Shown: piece after piece, positions 46,600 through 56,500 of the stretch
How the letters are laid out: every line of letters starts with the position of its first letter
How positions within the stretch are numbered: the stretch's first letter is position 1
Assembly: GCA_047967505.1 (NCBI GenBank)
Contig: CM106539.1
Origin: Dipteris shenzhenensis
Taxonomy: Eukaryota; Polypodiophyta; Polypodiopsida; Gleicheniales
Length of the DNA stretch: 64,000 bases
Reading direction: 5' to 3' (one strand)
Program-made: the position numbers and the translations under genes
Notes under the pieces: model-generated
Told to the model about the DNA's origin: nothing
The model's input: only the letters and a program-made list of their open reading frames with translations
Databases searched by the model: none

Positions 46600-47165
46600 C
46601 TCGATTCAGGCATGTCCACATCCAGCGTAAACATCCTGCCCTTCTTCTTCCCTTTTGCTATCAAGCGACCTTTATTTTTCATATTCTCAACAAAGCATCC
46701 AATTTGACCTGCAAGCCCTGCTCAACCATTTGACCAACAGAAACTAGGTTCTTGGTGATATTCGGGACATGAAATACATCAGACAGGTATTTCTTTTTTC
46801 CATCCTGCATATACAAAGGAATTCTACCAATCTGCACAATAGGATGTGTAGTATCATCACCAGTCTCCACAAATCCTAGAATTTCCATTTTCCTTGCATC
46901 TTGCATCCATTCTGCATGACCTGTCATGTGGTTTGATGCACCTGAGTCAACATACCACACATCATTGCTTTCTTCTGCATTTGTCATAGAATTGGTCATG
47001 TGCTGCACGATAAACAAATGCTCATTTCTATCATCACCCTGTCTACTAGAGGATGCATAATTGCCTTGCTGCAATTTTTCAGTCATGATGTCATTATGCT
47101 TTTTATAGCAGTCTTTAACCATATGACCAATTTTACCACAGTAGTAGCATTCAACATTGTTGTTT
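46600..47165 (-). pseudogene. copia zinc knuckle, protease and pre-integrase segment, integrase core deleted
   Basis: A zinc knuckle 'CYYCGKIGHMVKDC' (about 47110-47155) is followed by the aspartic protease box 'WYVDSGASNHMTG' (about 46920-46960). The pre-integrase segment 'VFHVPNITKNLVSVGQMVEQGLQVK' comes next. A stop precedes 'NKGRLIAKGKKKGRMFTLDVD' (46610-46680). From there the sequence jumps to the start of RT, so the whole integrase catalytic core is absent. Confidence 0.85.
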
Positions 47166-47169
47166 GCAT

Positions 47170-47973
47170 TTTGGCCTCTCTGTCATCCACCACGACCTCT
47201 TTGGCTCCCCTGCCTCTAAAGTTACCACGTCCTCCTCCATAGGATTGGTTTTCTTAAATTTGCTGCATATTCTGATTTCTGCCATGGCCTCCAAATCGGC
47301 CTGCTCTACCTCTGCCTCTGCCTCTTCCAGCGTTTGAGTAGAAGACAGCTTCTTTTGGAGTTCCTCCTGAAGAAGATGCACCACCATTTCTCTGCTCTTT
47401 AGAAATTAGAAGAGCAATCAACTCCTCAAAATCAGGAAAATTCTCACGGATGGCAATGGATGTCCGGGATTGTGCATAATCCTTTCCTAGACCATTCAAG
47501 GTCACAGAAACTAAATCATCATCTTCCACTGGCAACCCAATAGAAGCAAGTGCATTTGCAATCTTCTTCACCTTCATGTGGTAGTCATTGATGCTCATAT
47601 TTTCTCTCTGCACATTATGCAACTCCTGCTCTAGTTGCATTTTCCTGGCTTGCGTATTTGTGCTATACATTTTTGTCAAAGTATCCCATGCCTCCTTCGG
47701 CGTGCTTGCATCTTGAATATGCATAATCATAGAATCTGAAATACTGATAGACAGCCAGTACATAACCTTTTTGGCTCTCTCATGCTAGCCTTTAAATGCC
47801 TGCAACTTCTGTTGATTGGGAACATTAGGAATAATTGGTTCTTGTTCAGCTTCAGTAATGAACTGCCAATAGCCTTTTCCCTTAAGGAAATTTGTCATTC
47901 TAAATTTCCATGCTTGGAAGTTGTTCTTGCCAAGCTTTTCAGTGACAATCTGTGAAAGAGCATCAAACGCCAT
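47170..47973 (-). pseudogene. copia gag
   Basis: It starts MAFDALSQIVTEKLGKNNFQAWKF at 47973, the standard copia gag opening. A single in-frame TAG (47785-47787) separates it from 'HERAKKVMYWLSISISDS...', the UBN2-type capsid domain ('AWDTLTKMYSTNTQARKMQLEQEL', 'MSINDYHMKVKKIANALA', 'VSVTLNGLGKDYAQSR'). A Gly/Arg-rich tail (GRGRGRAGRFGG) follows. A TAA at about 47254 and a frameshift near 47170 separate it from the zinc knuckle. Confidence 0.9.
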
Positions 47974-48378
47974 TATAGAACACTGCAAAATATTCTGTCA
48001 CTGCAAAAAAACACAACTTTTGCCTCACAAGGGCAAATCTGCAAAACTGATGAGAGTGGTATTTGACCACACAGTCACTTCTTAGTGATGATTATGCATC
48101 AATAGGAAATAAGAATGATTCTGTCACTCCCAATATCTCTGCGCACAAGCATACGATGTAATTTCTGTGATAACTTTTCACTAACCTGTAGAACAGTGGT
48201 CACATAGCAAAAACAGGGCACTTTCCTGAGTGCTTGCGAAAAACTTTTGCCACCAAAACGGGCCCCAAAATGGCCTCAAATCAAGAAAATAATTTCGCCA
48301 AAGGCTTTGCCCTTACCCCATAGCATATACTGCCCTCTCGCCACACCATGAAGGGCATCTCAATCCTTACCACAAACC

Positions 48379-48743
48379 GAGCTCTGATACCATGTGAAGA
48401 GTGGGAGAGAAGGAAGGAGTCTCACTTGCAGCTTTCTCACATACACAATGGGGGAATATACACAAAGGTGGAGGCTGAAAACAATTTTCCTCTTCTTAGT
48501 TGTGAAAGCCAAAAGAACTCTAAGTACAAAAGAATAGGTGAAACCTATATGTGGGTCTCAAACCAAACTCAGCTAACTAGGGTGGCATACTAACTGAGCC
48601 ACTAACTAGAGTACATAAAGATAGCTATCATCCAGCTATTATTCATGGGCGGTGTACCAACCGCATCTGCAGCTAACAAGTCGGTGACATAAATGCACAA
48701 CTGTCACCCTGGCATATCATGAGTGGAGCTCGATATCTCAACA
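48379..48743 (-). repeat. copia 5' LTR (351 bp) and primer-binding site
   Basis: The LTR runs TGTTGAGATATCGAGCTCC (from 48743) to CTCTTCACA (48393). It is followed without a gap by TGGTATCAGAGCTC (48392-48379), an exact match to the plant initiator-tRNA-Met primer core. The boundaries rest on TG...CA ends and the primer site; there is no second LTR for comparison. Confidence 0.88.
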
Positions 48744-51261
48744 TGCCCCTCTTCCTTCTTCCCTCGCCTTACCGTCAATGCTCTCCCCTCTCTTTTGTCA
48801 CTCCACCCTAGCCCCTCTATCCCTCCCCATCTCTCCCGCCACTCAACCTCTCCCTCCCCGTCTCTCCCTCCATTCAAACTCCTCCTCTCTAAGATGTCCA
48901 ATCACACAAAAAGCCAACTAAACAACTAAAACTTGCACACTACATGCCCACTTTCCCCCTTTTTAATTGCCCCTAGCACTAGACATCCGCCATCGCCACA
49001 CCAGTTCAACGCCTATAATGTTGTTTGAGAACCTATAGCCAATGCAAAGCGAACCTTGAAACAAAGGTGATTCACCATGTACACCTCAAAATATACAATG
49101 GGACAAACTTTATCAATGCTTGGGTATGCCATCAAACAACCCACGCAATGAACATTATGCTATTAGCATTAGCAAAAACAATGTAAAGGTAACACTCTAA
49201 GGAACCTACGAAAGCTATGTGATAGATTATGATGGGTGTTTACCCCCTTTCCTAATTGTTGTCATACATCACTACACAATGAACACTATGCTACTACCAT
49301 TACCATAAAAAATGTAAAGGTAACACTCTAGGGAACATACAAAAGCTACGTGATAGATTGTGATGAGTGTTTGCCCCCTTTTCTAACTCCATTGCCTTGA
49401 CTAAATACCAATGGTCAACTTGCACTTTCATGGTCAAGACAATCATTTTTATTCAATTGAAAGTTATCACCAATTCTTATTGCATCTTCCATACTAAAGT
49501 CCAAACTCTGTTTTATCATTCATTTTTAAAAAGCCTTGGTTACTATTGAATCCTTCAGAGGTAGTGCCTCCAACTTGAATCGAGACATGAGCACACTACT
49601 CTCGGGAGGGTGGGAGGGGGAGGGGGAGGTGGCGGGGGGGGGGGGCTACAGTCATGTAGATGGAGCAATAGGATGTAAGCAAGCCATGTGACTAAGTGAG
49701 CATGCACAAAAAGCTTTTATTGACTTGTGCATGTGCTCCTCACATGTCATCCAACCATCATTCTCTCTTTTCTTTACTTGACCACAAAATTTATTTCAAT
49801 GTGACCAACATACAAAAGGGGCAAGCCTATGCACTTTCAATCAAAGTAGATGAGTGTCCATGTTTTCCTTATTTCTCTCAACAAGTAGAAAATGTATCCC
49901 CAAGATCCTTTCAACCCTAATGTTCACAACCTTCTCACAACACTACCACATTATGTGGTATTAGGACTTCCTAAAAGATATGAGTTGATAATTTCCGTTA
50001 AAACATATGAATAAGTCCCCAATGGGAACTTTTATTCCAAAATCTATTTAATTAGTTCCCTCCCCCCCCTTCATGTGATTAAACTAGGACCCCTTGAATT
50101 AATCTAAGTTCAATGTGGGAAATTGATCTTGCTTGCCCTTCGTTGTCCTTTCCCCATCACTTTTCATCCCCTGATATTTCTTTCTTCTTCTGACTCTCTT
50201 GCTTGATCGCTCCTTGGATATTTCTAGCTCCTTCTAGCTCTCCTCACATTTCTTCCTTGTGATCGCTCCCTCCCCACACTCTCTCCCTCCTTGCTCTCCC
50301 TTTCTTCCACTCCTCCTTTCATTCACTAAGAAAGGCTATTGTGTCTTGACAAGGAGAGACAGAAACGGGGAGGAAGACAATGAGAGAAGGGGGGGGGAGG
50401 TTGAGCAGAGTGAGAGGGAGACAACGAGAGAAGGAAAGGGGAGGGCGGGGGGGGGGGTGCTGAACGGAGGTGATTTTGAGAGGAGAGGCACGGAGGTGGA
50501 GTAGTGGGAGAGAGGGAAGAAGGTGGAGGAGATGGCGAGGCAGGTGGCAAAAGAGGGAAGAGAGCGGGAGACAGAGGGAAGAGAGGCAGGGAAGAGAGTA
50601 AAGGCTGAGTTGAACTAGGGGTGCAGGGAGGGAGAGATGGAAGAGAAGGGGAGCGGAGGGGGGAGGGGAGGGAGATGGCGAGGCAAAGGCAACAAGCCGG
50701 GGAAAACATGCATTAACTGTCTACCCAAACGTAATGATGATGTTCTAACACCTCGTTTGTTTGGATGGCGGTAGGTAGGTGGACCGTGACCTAGGAACCT
50801 AGGCTGCCTGAGGATTTAACATTTTTTTTCAATATTGTGTTTGTCAAACTCAATATTATTAAAAAATCTTAATTTTGGTGGAAATTTCTGCAAGCTCTAG
50901 TTGTTGTATTTTTTAGCTTAGATGTCTCAAACATTTTTTCCTTATATGTCCCACAAAATATAAGTTATATACCTTGAAAAATATGCAAGATTTTAACATT
51001 TATACATATTTTTCATAATATGTAAGGCCCAAGGGGGGGGGTACAAAAAATACACTAAAATATGAGAACCCATCTCCTTTCAAATTAATGTAACTTTTTC
51101 GTGGGCCAACTCGTCTGCCCTGCCCTCCCTCACTTAGCCTTAGACTCTCCATCCTATCGCCTTTGCCTTATCTCCCTCTTATATTTGCTCAAGGCTGTCA
51201 CAACTTTCTGGAATCTGGAACTCCTTGAACCTTCTCGAATCCGCTGATGAATGTGTCAAAT
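48744..51261. other. Unassigned DNA with a purine-rich block
   Basis: CT-rich sequence at 48760-48900, a 131-bp duplication at 49140-49390, a G run at 49634-49645, and a GA/G-rich block at 50340-50690 with low-complexity frames on both strands. 51020-51040 has a G run. No gene. Confidence 0.6.
49140..49390. repeat. 131-bp tandem duplication
   Basis: CAATGAACA(T/C)TATGCTA.TA.CATTA....AATGTAAAGGTAACACTCTA(A/G)GGAAC occurs at 49146 and 49277. Both copies run to GTGATAGATT(A/G)TGATG.GTGTTT.CCCCC. Confidence 0.9.
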
Positions 51262-52066
51262 CACTTACCTTAATCTTTAACCTACTAACCACGGACACCA
51301 AAAAAAAAAGGAGAGCACACGTGGCAACTTAGAGGAGGAGAGCCTGCCACGTGTCACAAAGAAGGAGCTCTTGGATGGAGACTTGGAGGGGGGAGGAGGT
51401 GGAAAGACAAGAGGCAGGCTTTGGGGAGAAGGTGGAAAGACAAGAGGCAGCTTTAAGGGCAAGGAGGAGATAGAAGGTCAATGGAATGGAGGAGATGGAA
51501 GGTCAATGGAAGGTCACCTTTGGGAGGAAGGAGGAGATGGAAGGTTAATGGAATGAAAGCAGGAGATGAAAGGTCTCAGAGCCATGGGTTAAGACTTAGC
51601 CAAAATGAGTACTGAACTCGTGCTTTGCACGGGCAAATATGCATGATCATCCTCAACCACTCCCCATTCGAAGGTGAATCTTTCCTCAGCCAGCCAACAA
51701 AATGATTGATTCTTAATTGCTAATCAAGTCACCTTGCATACTTGGATTGGCTATTGAAATTTGTCTTAACACATGGCTCACCTTCCGTCTCCTCCTTTCA
51801 TTCCATTAACCTTCCAGCTTCTCCTTCCTCCCAAAGTTAACCTTTCCTCCATTCCATTGATCTTGTCTCTCCTCCTTTCCTCTTGCTCCCCTCTTCAAGC
51901 CTCCATCCAAGAGCTCCTTCTTTGTGACATGTGGTAGGCTCTTCTCCTCCAAGCTGCCAAGTGTCCTTTCTCTTTTTTTCTAGTGTTCTTGGTTAATAGG
52001 TGAAAGATTCCTTTAGATGGGGAGTGGTTAAGGATGGTCATGCATGCCCACGGGTTGAGTACTAGT
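51262..52066. mobile_element. Long imperfect inverted repeat with Helitron-like 3' ends
   Basis: 51262-51600 pairs, as reverse complement, with about 51765-52040. Shared blocks include CACAAAGAAGGAGCTCTTGGATGGA, TTGGGAGGAAGGAG and GGAAGGTTAATGGAATGAAA. The plus-strand right copy ends GGGGAGTGGTTAAGGATGGTCATGCATGCCCACGGGTTGAGTACTAG|T at 52065. A second tail of the same kind on the minus strand (51690 to about 51607) includes GCCCGTGCAAAGCACGAGTTCAGTACT, a GC hairpin before the end. Hairpin plus CTAG|T is the known Helitron 3' signature; the assignment is inferred. No Rep/helicase is encoded. Confidence 0.55.
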
Positions 52067-52148
52067 TTGCTGAAATTGTGCCCCCCTTCTCAGAGATTAA
52101 GGGAGTATTCGTTTGCTGAAATTGTGCCCCGCTTCTCAAAGCTTAGGA
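52066..52148. repeat. 46-bp tandem duplication
   Basis: GTTTGCTGAAATTGTGCCCC(C/G)CTTCTCA(G/A)AG occurs at about 52065 and 52111, immediately after the Helitron-like end. Confidence 0.85.
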
Positions 52149-53078
52149 AGGCGGGGCCATTTGGTGACTCTCTCTCTCTCTCTGTCTCTCTCTCTCATAC
52201 ACTATACATAAAGGTTTAACGTGCTCACAGTAGCTGTGTATAAAAAGTCTCAGTCGTGATAATGTCACTACGATGGCGATGCTGAATTGTGAGCACGCAG
52301 CTCCACAAAGGTGGAGGCATGGTGGCGATGGTGATGGAGGGGCGTGTAGAAAGCACACAGAATACAAAGCAGCAAAAGAGCAAGAGAGTAATAAGGACGA
52401 TTGGTGGCAATGGCGAAGATGGCAGCAGCAGGAGCAGCAAATGATGCAACAGCAGCTATGGAAGAAATTCCCAGGGTTGTGGAAGGAGGAGGAGGAGGAA
52501 GAGGAACAATGGCGATGGGGGCAGGGGCAGGAAAGGGAGAGCTATGGCGGTCTGCAGTAGCAAGCCGATCATCTTTCCACGTTCTGCTGCTGCACCTACT
52601 AGTCCTCTTCCCCATCCTTCTCTGTTTGCTCCCTTCAAGCCCTTCGCCTTCGCTATGGGCTCCACGTTCCTCTGATCTCCTCCTCTGCTCGTCCCTTTCC
52701 TACTCCCCTCCCCCCTCCTCCTTCAACCTTCTCCTCGCCGGCCGCTTCCCCTGCTTTCTCGCCTCCTGTCTACCTCCCATTTCCCCCTTTTTCCTCTCCC
52801 ACCTCTGTAGCCCTCCTTCTTTCAGCTTTTCCCCCCCTCGTCCCCCCCCCCCCCCCCCCGGCCGTGGTTTCATCGCAGCCCCGCTTCCATGCCGACTTCT
52901 CGCCCCTAGGGTTTGCCTTTAGACGCACGTCCCTCCCCCCGGCCTTCCACCTTCCGATTCCCACCTCTCCTCCGTCTCCGCAACCACGGAGACCTTCCGG
53001 GGCTGCTTTGCCTTTTCTTCACGATCAAACAGCTCTGGCGCTACTGCTTGCCGCGGACATGCGACTTGAAAAGGAGTG
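52149..53078 (+). promoter_or_regulatory. Upstream region of the coiled-coil gene, CT-rich leader
   Basis: A CT microsatellite (52171-52196) is followed by GC-rich, GGC/GGA-rich sequence. From about 52565 a strongly pyrimidine-rich stretch with a C run at 52841-52859 continues almost to the start codon at 53079. CT-rich leaders are common in plant promoters and 5' UTRs. 'CCCCTAGGGTTTGCC' near 52905 resembles a transcribed leader. No clear TATA box is seen. The 173-residue frame at 52401-52922 is low complexity. Confidence 0.35.
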
Positions 53079-54101
53079 ATGGAGCCCGATTATGAGGACA
53101 AATATGTGCTCAAGTACGGCGCCTTGGAGCAGGATTTCGAAGAATTGCAAGCGGTGAGGTCTCCTCTCTAATTGCTTGCGATTTTGTAATGTCTCCATGC
53201 GAACAATCCGCTTATTCTGAAGGCTTTCTTTTTTCAGGAAACTCAAGAAGTTACGAGCCAGCTGCAGAGGGCGAAGGAGGCAAAGCTAATTTTGCAAGCA
53301 GAGGTTCGGTGAGTCTATGCGATTGCGTACCTATGCGGTCTCCAGAAATATTTTATTAAAAATTCGGTGTCCTCCTCCCGATTTTCTGCACGGCACAGCT
53401 ATTGATGATCCCATGATGCGCCAAGGCTAGAAGCTTAGTATGGCGGTGGTCCTGGTAATTGAGGGTTGTTAAATTCCGTCAATAGTTAGTAGACTGACGA
53501 TGTTGCAATTTGAGAGCTTTGGCGTTGAAGGAAAACTCCCCTTTCTGGTCAAATGTTGTGTAATCCATACCAAATACTTTGTGTAGAGTTGTGTCTTAAA
53601 GGAGTTTTGATGAATACCAAAAGATTGTTGAATAGTTTACTTGTGCCTGCAAAGTTTCTTGCGAAAGAGGGTAAAAATGCTGAAAGAAAATGCTGCAAGC
53701 ATTGAGGAGATCAGAGAGGCTGTTTCTCTGAAATTGGCAGCAGGCAAAGCTACTCAAACTGTTGCTTCATCCTGGGGTCCCTCAGGAAGAGTGGTAAAGC
53801 TCTTTCATCACTTGGTTAATGTGATTTATTGACAAGGGTGGAGGAAGTCAGGCTTTTATCCCCTAATAGCGTTAACTGGTTGCAGCTACCTGCGGAAGGC
53901 TTGAATGCTGCCTCTAAGTCTCTACGTTCCCAACCTTCAAATTTGGCGATAGCAGCTACACAGTTTTCATCAAAAAATAGGGATGGTGGTGGTGTCTTGA
54001 AAACTTCTAGTTTAAAGCATGCTCCAAACGGTTTCCCCAAACCAAAGAAGACAGGAAAGAGGAAAATTTCTTGGCAGGATGAGTTCTCGATAAAGGCTTG
54101 A
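53079..54101 (+). CDS. Small nuclear-type coiled-coil protein, uncharacterised (4 exons)
   Basis: Exons are 53079-53153, 53238-53308, 53655-53793 and 53886-54101. All junctions are GT-AG (GCG|GTGAGG, TTTTCAG|GAA, TTCG|GTGAGT, GCAAAG|TTT, AGTG|GTAAAG, GGTTGCAG|CTA) and phases agree (0, 2, 0), giving 166 residues. Residues about 10-75 form a heptad-rich coiled coil ('YGALEQDFEELQAE', 'QRAKEAKLILQAEVRFLRKR', 'MLKENAASIEEIRE'). The rest is Ser/Gly/Lys-rich with a basic patch 'KPKKTGKRKISWQDEF' near the C-terminus, a likely nuclear signal. I recall this coiled-coil plus 'KRKISWQD' layout from uncharacterised plant proteins but cannot name a function. All frames are open. Confidence 0.75.
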
Positions 54102-54804
54102 CCTTTTTGATCCACTTGTAAGATTAGTAAGTGGCACTAATTTGTGCTTGAAATTTTAATATTCTTTTCAGGCTTAGTATGTGAAGCACGTGCCTGCTGT
54201 AAGGAATGGTGCACTAAGAGGTGACGTGATTCGTTATCCAGAGGCATCCCTCAAAATGTCACAAATAATGCACAGAAAAACTTACTCAAGGCATGAGTTT
54301 CGGACTTCTCAACATACTCTTGACCAGAATGGTTGATATATCCTACATCCAATTTTTTCTGTGACCCTGGTATGTACGTGCCTGCCACACTGTGAACTTT
54401 TTTTGTGCTTTCTATGAAGTCTTTGAACAGGATACAGGGTTTACACAGCAGATGGGATATATCATACATGTCCCAGCCTTCACAAGCCGAGGGCCTTCTT
54501 TGTTCCTAGGGGAGTGTCTTTCTTCTCTAGAAGTCCAGCCTATACCCTTTCTTGGCTCTTTGGTCACATGTTGGTTCATGTGGGTATATTGTTGAAATTT
54601 GAGAATAACTCAAATATTATTTGTAGATGGAGTTGCCATCTTGATCCTTGGCATTTCTATTTGAGCGTGTGTGTGTGTGTGTGTGTGTGTGTATACGTGC
54701 ATGCAGATCAGTGTTTTTGTGTCCTTTTGAACGTAGAATGACAAGGAAGGCGACAACACAGACAATGTAGTTGTCATTTGTTGTTTTTGGCCTTTTTATG
54801 TCAT
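54102..54804 (+). other. 3' flank of the coiled-coil gene with TG microsatellite
   Basis: AT-rich, no further coding exon recognised; (TG)n at 54666-54692. Confidence 0.55.
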
Positions 54805-55047
54805 GCAAGAGTTAGAACTCTTTTTTGATGAAAGGATTCAGGTTGACACCGATTTGTTTCATATGTGCTTGCATTTGACGAAAGGATAGAGAGCAATAAT
54901 AGTGCAATAATGACAAGAAAAGAGAGGCAAGAGTTAGAACTCTTTTTTGATGGAAGGATTCGGGTTGAGAGCAATTTGTTGCATATGTGCTTGCATTTGA
55001 CGTAAGGATAGAGAGTAATAATCGTGCAATAATGACAAGAAAAGAGA
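54805..55047. repeat. 122-bp tandem duplication
   Basis: GCAAGAGTTAGAACTCTTTTTTGATG(A/G)AAGGATTC starts at 54805 and 54927. Both copies run to GCAATAATGACAAGAAAAGAGAGG, then a (GA)n at 55052-55088 follows. Confidence 0.92.
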
Positions 55048-55050
55048 GGG

Positions 55051-55088
<38 letters not shown>

Positions 55089-55839
55089 ATCTGACAGCCA
55101 AGGAATCGCTGTAGTGCCAACACTACATCTTCGACCTCCAATCCTCACTTGATTTGCAAGCTTGCACCTAGCAAGTCTATATGGCCTTTTCTGCGAGTTT
55201 ATGTGGTCCATTTTTGTCAAGTATGTCTCGAACCACCTTCTTCTCGGCACACTTGGCAGGAGGTGGCCTTTCTGCCTGCGAAGGACTGGCAACAAGAAGG
55301 TGCTCAACGCTTTCCTCGCTTACTTGCAGTGGACTGTCATGCTGTCACCTGGTTCACATGCATCATGGAGGCAACAGATGCCGACTTTGATTTTTGCACT
55401 GGTTTGGTAAATCCTTGGCATGCACAGTTCTTGTGAGGCGACTTTCCTATCTCTATATCGATTTGATGGAATTTTATAACCCTTGGAAATGCATTCTGGT
55501 TGTGATTAATTAAAATCATGGAATATGATAAAATTTCTGGAAGAGCTTACGTTGAGGCACGTGAATTTGGTTTTGTTCTGAGCACTAACACATCAACTTC
55601 AAGAAACAATTTTGGCCTGTCAACTTCCCTTTCGCTCTTCTTCATGCTGTACAAGAAGACCTTGCAGAGATATGAAGGAGGTGCTTGATTGATAGTTTGC
55701 CAGGGCAGGAGGAGCAGATTATGCATGTGGTTGCTTCAAGGAGGAATCGCTGAGATGAAGATGTTGCAAGCAGGTAGACTTTGTATAAGGTTTTGGTAAT
55801 TTGTCTTAAGAATCTTACATAAAACAATCAGGGTGGGCT
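55089..55839 (+). other. Unassigned DNA, possibly the 5' part of the PPR pseudogene
   Basis: 55160-55430 has frames open on the plus strand (95, 82 and 69 residues), none with a recognised domain. Base composition is gene-like rather than AT-rich. It may be a decayed extension of the PPR gene that follows. Confidence 0.3.
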
Positions 55840-56500
55840 GGAAACACATCCTTGGTGATAATGTTTCCTTGGTGGATATTTTTTCAAAATCTGGCAAGCT
55901 TGCAAAGGCAAAGCATTTGAAAAGCTGACAGTTTGAAACAAGGTCTTTGGAATGCAATATAATGGTAGAATATTTCAAGCGTGGGCATGTTGATGAAGCG
56001 TGCTGAACTGTCTCAAGCTGCCAATTTGAAACGAGGTCTCATGGATTGCACTGATGGAAGGAAATACCGAGGACGAGCTGAACTGTCTCATCCCCGCCCA
56101 AGTTGAGGAATTGTCTGCAAATGTAATCACATTTAGTTTGTAGTAGCATAGGAGCCATAGATAAGGGCCATGAAATACATGTTAGATTTCAGAAAGGGGC
56201 TGCAAAGAGGTATTTCTATTGGTAGCAGCTTGGCAAATGTGGCTAGCCTGCAGAATCATGGCAAGTGCTTAACAAGCGAAATGAGGTCTCATGAAATGCA
56301 TTCATGGCAGGATATGACAAGCATGGGCTTGGTGATGACGTTTTGGACTGTCTTAAATAGATGCAAGTGGAGGGTCTACAGTGCTTGAAAGTCTGTGGCA
56401 CCCTCCAAGCCATAGACAAGGGCCAATAGATGCATGCTGAGATTGCGACAAAGGGGCTGGGAAAAAATCATTGTGTTGGTAGCACCTTATTGTAAGTAGG
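55840..56500 (+). pseudogene. Pentatricopeptide-repeat (PLS-type) pseudogene
   Basis: Translation across frames gives consecutive PPR signatures: 'SLVDIFSKSGKLAKAKHLKS' near 55865, 'VEYFKRGHVDEA' near 55970, 'IGAIDKGHEIHVRFQKG' near 56150, 'AGYDKHGLGDDVLDCLK.MQVEGL' near 56310. 'CLKVCGTLQAIDKGQ.MHAEIATKGLGKNHCVGSTLL' follows near 56380-56490. These fit the PPR consensus (ALVDMYAKCG..., GYAQHG...EAL..F..MQ, C..LKACG..GA...G..IHA.I). PPR proteins bind organellar RNA. Stops and frameshifts occur roughly every repeat, so it is not functional. Confidence 0.75.

Larger units (their letters stand above)
43815..48743 (-). mobile_element. Chimeric retrotransposon: copia 5' half fused to gypsy pol
   Basis: Reading the minus strand: copia 5' LTR (48743-48393), primer site, copia gag, protease, then a deletion of the integrase core and a truncated RT ending near 45545. 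The sequence passes without a spacer into gypsy RT, RNase H and the start of integrase, which is cut near 43815. Both parts share orientation. No LTR separates them and no 3' LTR is present. The fusion most likely reflects illegitimate recombination or template switching. Both halves carry stops. Confidence 0.85.

Noticed and set aside
50326-50709. 127-residue minus-strand proline/serine-rich frame
   Set aside because: It is the complement of a GA/G-rich low-complexity block, with no domain or splice context.
52401-52922. 173-residue plus-strand frame upstream of the coiled-coil gene
   Set aside because: Half is Gly/Ala-rich, half is pyrimidine-tract translation (Ser/Pro/Leu); it ends in a poly-C run and lies in a likely leader or promoter.
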